Source of the DNA: Amoeboradix gromovi
Taxonomy: Eukaryota > Sanchytriomycota > Sanchytriomycetes > Sanchytriales > Sanchytriaceae
Direction: 5' to 3'
Assembly (NCBI GenBank): GCA_018985225.1
Contig: JADGIF010000315.1
Span: 1-11,122, forward strand
Length of the DNA: 11,122 nucleotides
The translations under genes and the position numbers were made by a program. Positions 8,439 through 11,122 of the stretch are shown here, piece after piece (position 1 is the stretch's first letter; each line of letters opens with the position of its first letter). The notes below the pieces were generated by a model, which made no database searches, had not been told where the DNA came from, and saw nothing but the letters and a program-made list of their open reading frames with translations.

Positions 8439-8827
8439 TTAATAAATAGGATACAACAATCCAATTTGGCAAACCAATACATTCGCAAGACATTTCACTC
8501 ATCGCTCTCACGATAATGAACCAAGTCACTTCAGCCTTATAATCAGAAAGAAGCTTGAGATGTGATTAAACGCTGAAGTTGATTGACTAGTACTTTTAGT
8601 TTCTCTGGAAACTTCTGATTTCAGGGAAACCGCAGCTTTTTATGATTATACCATTCAAGGAGCTCAATCGTGATCGTTAATTATTCCGAAATAGTGCTGG
8701 CAATGAGCAGAAAAATTAGGACTGACACAAATGAAGCCGGTGATCTATTCTTTGATACTTTCACATCTTTATCAATGGTTTCGATATTTGGTTGTATAAG
8801 TAGATACAATTTCTCTCACATCTCCGC
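8439..8827. other. Intergenic stretch upstream of the MPP-beta gene
   Basis: About 390 bp between two plus-strand genes. TTGTATAAGTAG (about 8793-8804) lies roughly 25-35 bases before the MPP ATG and could be a TATA-like element. The minus strand has a 25-codon piece containing KFPEKLKVLVNQLQRLI, but it is bounded by stops and has no visible continuation. I see no RNA gene. Confidence 0.45.
8441..8446 (+). terminator. Possible polyadenylation signal AATAAA after the DHHC gene
   Basis: AATAAA starts two bases after the TAG stop codon. In this AT-rich DNA the hexamer may be chance, but all three complete plus-strand genes have it at or next to the stop. Confidence 0.35.
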
Positions 8828-10150
8828 ATGTTTCGATTTGCTATCAGAAAATATGGCATTGCTCCAGAGATCTCAATGGTTGGCAAAATCAAGGTAGCTA
8901 GTATTAAAATACCTACACCATCTGCAGCATTAGGTATCTGGTATAAGACCGGCTCAGCTTTCGAGAGTTCTGATAACAATGGAACAGCCCATTTTCTAGA
9001 ACACTTGTTATTTAAAGGATCCAAGAATACATCCCAAGCTCAATTGGAAGAATTTGCAGAACACAACGGTGTTTCTTTTACAGCATTTACTACTCGTGAG
9101 CAAACTTGTTACGCTGCAAATGCCTTGAAATCAAAAAGCGAGGCTGCTTTTAGACATTTAGCTGAAATGACTAGTGCGCCTTTACTGGATTCTAATGCTA
9201 TTGAGAATGAAAAACATGTTATTCTTCGTGAGATGGAAGAAATCGGTAAAGATCAAATGGAAACTATTTTTGACCACTTGCATGCTGTTGCTTACAATAA
9301 TCAATCACTCGGCTACACTATTCTGGGCACTGATGATGTCGTAAAATCAATGAATAAATCGACTCTCAGGGATTTTCATCAACAACACTATTCTCAAGAG
9401 AATGCCGTTGTCACTGTAGTGGGTGACATTGAGCACAGTACACTGTGTCAATGGGTTTCTAAATATCTCAATCTGCCAAGTTGTGAACCTTTGACTGTCC
9501 CTGATGCGTCATTTTTGGGTAGTGATGCACGTTTTAGACACGATGATATGAAGATTGCCCACATGGCATTTGCGGTCCAAGGCCCTAGTCATAATCATCC
9601 AGATTATATTCCGATGCTTGTAGCGTCCTCATTATTAGGTCAGTGGGACAAATCGCTAGGTGCAGCTTCAAAGCTCTCTTCTCCTTTAGCTCAGAAATTC
9701 GCAAAGTATGACTTGGCTAACTCATACATGGGATTTTACGCAACCTATAATAAGTCCGGCCTGTTTGGTTATTACATTCAATCTGAAAATAAGGAATCTC
9801 TAGATCAGGTGATTAGTTTAGCTCAAGTAGAACTGTTATCATATCATTTGAATTTGAAGGACTCAGATGTGGCAAGGGCTAAACAAGCGACTAAGCATCT
9901 ATTAATGAAGCAACAAGATGGAAACGCGTTATTAATGGAGGATTTAGGAAGACAGCTGACTTGTTTTGATGGTTATACGGATCCTTTAACCTTGCAGATA
10001 AAGATTGATCATGTTTCCAGACAGGATATTGTAGATGTATTGGCTAAATATGTGTATGACAAGGATATTGCACTTGTAGGAATTGGGCCATTAGAGCTGA
10101 TGCCAGACTACAACAGAGTGAGGGCATCGATGAACTGGTTAAAATACTAA
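8828..10150 (+). CDS. Mitochondrial processing peptidase beta subunit (M16 zinc protease)
   Basis: A 440-residue, intronless protein. The inverse zinc motif is intact: H55-F-L-E58-H59, with E58 as the catalytic base and E135 (in ILREMEEI) 76 residues after H59 as the third zinc ligand. The surrounding NNGTAHFLEHLLFKGS is nearly canonical for MPP-beta. Other family marks are RHLAEM (109-114), LGYTILGT (about 156-163), the HYSQENAVVTVVGDI strand (about 187-201) and the C-terminal PDYNRVRASMNWLKY. MPP-beta pairs with MPP-alpha in the mitochondrial matrix to cut import presequences. The non-catalytic core I protein of complex III is homologous, but the complete active site favours the peptidase; one subunit may serve both roles in some lineages. 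The N-terminus (MFRFAIRKYG) is short, basic and hydrophobic, consistent with a minimal presequence. Length is slightly below the usual 460-490. It lies 84 bp upstream of the SWEET gene. Confidence 0.93.
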   Translation: MFRFAIRKYGIAPEISMVGKIKVASIKIPTPSAALGIWYKTGSAFESSDNNGTAHFLEHLLFKGSKNTSQAQLEEFAEHNGVSFTAFTTREQTCYAANALKSKSEAAFRHLAEMTSAPLLDSNAIENEKHVILREMEEIGKDQMETIFDHLHAVAYNNQSLGYTILGTDDVVKSMNKSTLRDFHQQHYSQENAVVTVVGDIEHSTLCQWVSKYLNLPSCEPLTVPDASFLGSDARFRHDDMKIAHMAFAVQGPSHNHPDYIPMLVASSLLGQWDKSLGAASKLSSPLAQKFAKYDLANSYMGFYATYNKSGLFGYYIQSENKESLDQVISLAQVELLSYHLNLKDSDVARAKQATKHLLMKQQDGNALLMEDLGRQLTCFDGYTDPLTLQIKIDHVSRQDIVDVLAKYVYDKDIALVGIGPLELMPDYNRVRASMNWLKY

Positions 10151-10155
10151 ATAAA
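10150..10155 (+). terminator. Possible polyadenylation signal AATAAA overlapping the MPP stop
   Basis: AATAAA begins on the last base of the TAA stop codon. With only 84 bp before the next start codon, a 3' end signal here is plausible but unproven. Confidence 0.35.
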
Positions 10156-10234
10156 TTGATTTTACGTTTCTATTCGCGCTGTTTGTGACTTATGTCAAGA
10201 CCCGATAAAAAGCGAGGATAAAATTCAAAACAAG

Positions 10235-10828
10235 ATGATTCTTGATATGCTAGGGATTGTTTTGACGTTGCTGTATTTTGGATTAAACCTGAAGCATTAT
10301 GACTTAATAACGTCTACTGCTACGTTTGCAAATTGCATATTGTGGCTCAGATATGGAATATTAACATTCACTATATCAGTTATAAGTGTAAACTTGTTTG
10401 GGGTGCTGTGTGCGTTGTATGGGATTTACAAGCTATCTGTAAATTCTAAATGGAACAGACTGGTCTTCAGAAACGTATTAATAGTGTTGATACTGTTATT
10501 GATAATTATAAAATTTCAGTTATACCCAGTGAGCACATACTTGTGTGGATATGCAGCTTCCATATTTAGTGTTTTGATGTTTGGAAGTCCATTAGGACAT
10601 CTGATGAATGTAATTAAGACCAGAAATGCGAAACTGATGAATGGTAAAAGAATTATCTTGAGCACTGGTGTGTCGCTTTCATGGTTGCTGATTGGTATGG
10701 AGCAAAAGGACAAATTTATAATGGTACCGAATGAAATTGGGGTAGCTCTGAGTATAATTCAACTAATTGTGTATTTTAAATATGCCGGTGGATACCGTAG
10801 CTACCAATCAGTTAAGTCAATAAACTAG
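10235..10828 (+). CDS. SWEET/MtN3-family sugar transporter
   Basis: A 197-residue integral membrane protein with seven predicted helices, at about 4-20, 27-44, 47-68, 77-95, 100-122, 138-153 and 164-184. This gives the 3+1+3 SWEET layout. Family marks are ANCILWLRYGIL (32-43, the TM2 W-x-x-Y-G motif), CGYAASIFSVLMFGSPL (TM5), SLSWLLIGM (TM6, W-x-x-x-G) and IMVPNEIGVALSIIQLIVYF (TM7, normally x-x-P-N-x-x-G). SWEETs passively carry mono- or disaccharides across plasma or internal membranes. The protein is short; animal SWEETs have about 220 residues. The first cytoplasmic loop is shorter than in animal relatives. Of the four hinge prolines normally in TM1, TM2, TM5 and TM6, only the TM5 one (GSPLG) is visible. 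The substrate cannot be predicted. The ATG at 10235 is the first in frame after the MPP gene. Confidence 0.85.
   Translation: MILDMLGIVLTLLYFGLNLKHYDLITSTATFANCILWLRYGILTFTISVISVNLFGVLCALYGIYKLSVNSKWNRLVFRNVLIVLILLLIIIKFQLYPVSTYLCGYAASIFSVLMFGSPLGHLMNVIKTRNAKLMNGKRIILSTGVSLSWLLIGMEQKDKFIMVPNEIGVALSIIQLIVYFKYAGGYRSYQSVKSIN
10819..10824 (+). terminator. Possible polyadenylation signal AATAAA inside the end of SWEET
   Basis: AATAAA lies two bases before the stop triplet. The convergent gene on the other strand ends only 55 bp beyond the SWEET stop, so 3' ends must be close together or overlap. Confidence 0.3.
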
Positions 10829-10883
10829 TTAATGATACAGTCATCAATCTCATTCGAATAAACCATTCAATCGCTCCAAAATA

Positions 10884-11122
10884 TCATTTCGCAGACACTT
10901 CCAAGTTATGTAAAAATGGGACTGCGCCTACGTTAAATGTGAAGATTTCAAACCCCACACTTCTCAAGTGTAGACAACTTGGGGAGATAGCATTTGAGCA
11001 TGTTCTTGCCTACATTATTTTGAAGTACCTGGATTGATATCTCTATGATATCTCTATGGTCTTGGTGACCGCATTGCTGACAATTGACGCAACGATTGAA
11101 TCCTTTCATAACGCTTGCAGCT
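10884..11122 (-). CDS. Unrecognised Cys-rich protein with a 19-nt intron, possibly partial
   Basis: The frame is open to the window edge. The upstream exon is 11122-11029 and the second exon is 11009-10884, ending in TGA. Joining them over the 19-nt intron gives at least 72 residues. An ATG at 11109 could start a complete 68-residue protein, but the frame stays open beyond it, so the gene may be longer. The upstream exon contains RCVNCQQCGHQDH, three cysteines spaced C-x2-C-x2-C followed by histidines. The second exon adds two more (RTCSNAISPSCLH), which suggests metal binding. It ends in a hydrophobic and Phe-rich segment (SVGFEIFTFNVGAVPFL). I do not recognise the family. Without the splice the frame continues only 26 more codons before a stop. 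Support comes chiefly from the intron, which is 16 of 19 bases identical to the NDC80 intron, and from phase 0 continuity. It converges on SWEET. Confidence 0.45.
11010..11028 (-). other. 19-nt intron in the right-edge gene
   Basis: The minus-strand sequence is GTACTTCAAAATAATGTAG. It follows CAG in phase 0 and matches the NDC80 intron at 16 of 19 positions. Removing it extends the reading frame by 41 codons. The host gene is unidentified, so this intron is supported by resemblance rather than by protein homology. Confidence 0.6.

Noticed and set aside
8550-8640. Minus-strand piece with KFPEKLKVLVNQLQRLI
   Set aside because: About 25 codons flanked by stops, and no 19-nt GTACTT intron that would extend it.
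8670-8897. 75-codon plus-strand ORF overlapping the MPP start
   Set aside because: It overlaps the well-supported MPP frame, has no recognisable similarity, and probably reflects the promoter region.
10950-10980. Hairpin-forming sequence (ACACTTCTCAAGTGT inside CCCCA...TGGGG), possible RNA gene or terminator
   Set aside because: It falls inside the second coding exon of the right-edge gene, has no U-run, and lacks convincing snoRNA boxes.
11035-11057. Tandem repeat of GATATCTCTAT
   Set aside because: Two 11-bp units within the predicted coding exon; too short to be a meaningful array.
1-11122. tRNA, rRNA, CRISPR or bacterial signals
   Set aside because: No cloverleaf with a T-loop GTTCRA in proper context, no rRNA-like stretch, and no spaced repeats; gene content is eukaryotic.

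Overview
This window is nuclear DNA from a compact, AT-rich eukaryote, read from gene content and gene structure. It carries a kinetochore Ndc80/Hec1 homolog, a DHHC palmitoyltransferase of the Swf1/ZDHHC4 type, the beta subunit of the mitochondrial processing peptidase (MPP), a SWEET-type sugar transporter, an RCC1-repeat protein and an ataxin-10-like protein. There are no ribosome binding sites and no operons. The lineage cannot be fixed from the window alone. The very short introns and short spacers between genes recall strongly reduced genomes of parasites, symbionts or relict nuclei, but a mitochondrial peptidase and a SWEET gene argue against a nucleomorph.

The most notable feature is a set of three candidate introns of exactly 19 nt. 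They are GTACTTTAGGATAATGTAG (Ndc80, minus strand), GTACTTAAAATTCATCTAG (DHHC, plus strand) and GTACTTCAAAATAATGTAG (a gene at the right edge, minus strand). All start GTACTT, end TAG, lie in phase 0 after a purine-ending codon, and carry an A six bases from the 3' end that could be the branch point. In the first two, removing the 19 nt repairs a frameshift inside a recognisable protein family. In the third it extends an unknown reading frame by 41 codons. This looks like a stereotyped intron class near the lower size limit known for spliceosomal introns.

Layout: 1-144 is the end of a mobile-element copy running out of the window. 364-1330 (minus) holds short coding-like pieces in shifting frames, perhaps a decayed gene. 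1383-2324 (minus) is the ataxin-10-like gene. 2325-3579 is mostly featureless, with one doubtful small ORF. 3580-4043 is a 464-bp MITE-like element with 35-bp inverted ends, whose left part matches 1-144 in inverted orientation. 4267-5304 (minus) is the RCC1-repeat gene. 5710-7210 (minus) is Ndc80, divergent from the DHHC gene (7256-8438, plus) with only 45 bp between start codons. MPP-beta (8828-10150, plus) and SWEET (10235-10828, plus) follow, and a Cys-rich gene (10884 to the right edge, minus) converges on SWEET.

The right half (5.7-11.1 kb) is densely packed with housekeeping genes. The left half is gene-poor and holds the repeats. The genes do not form one pathway; they serve chromosome segregation, membrane trafficking, mitochondrial import and sugar transport, as is usual for neighbouring eukaryotic genes.
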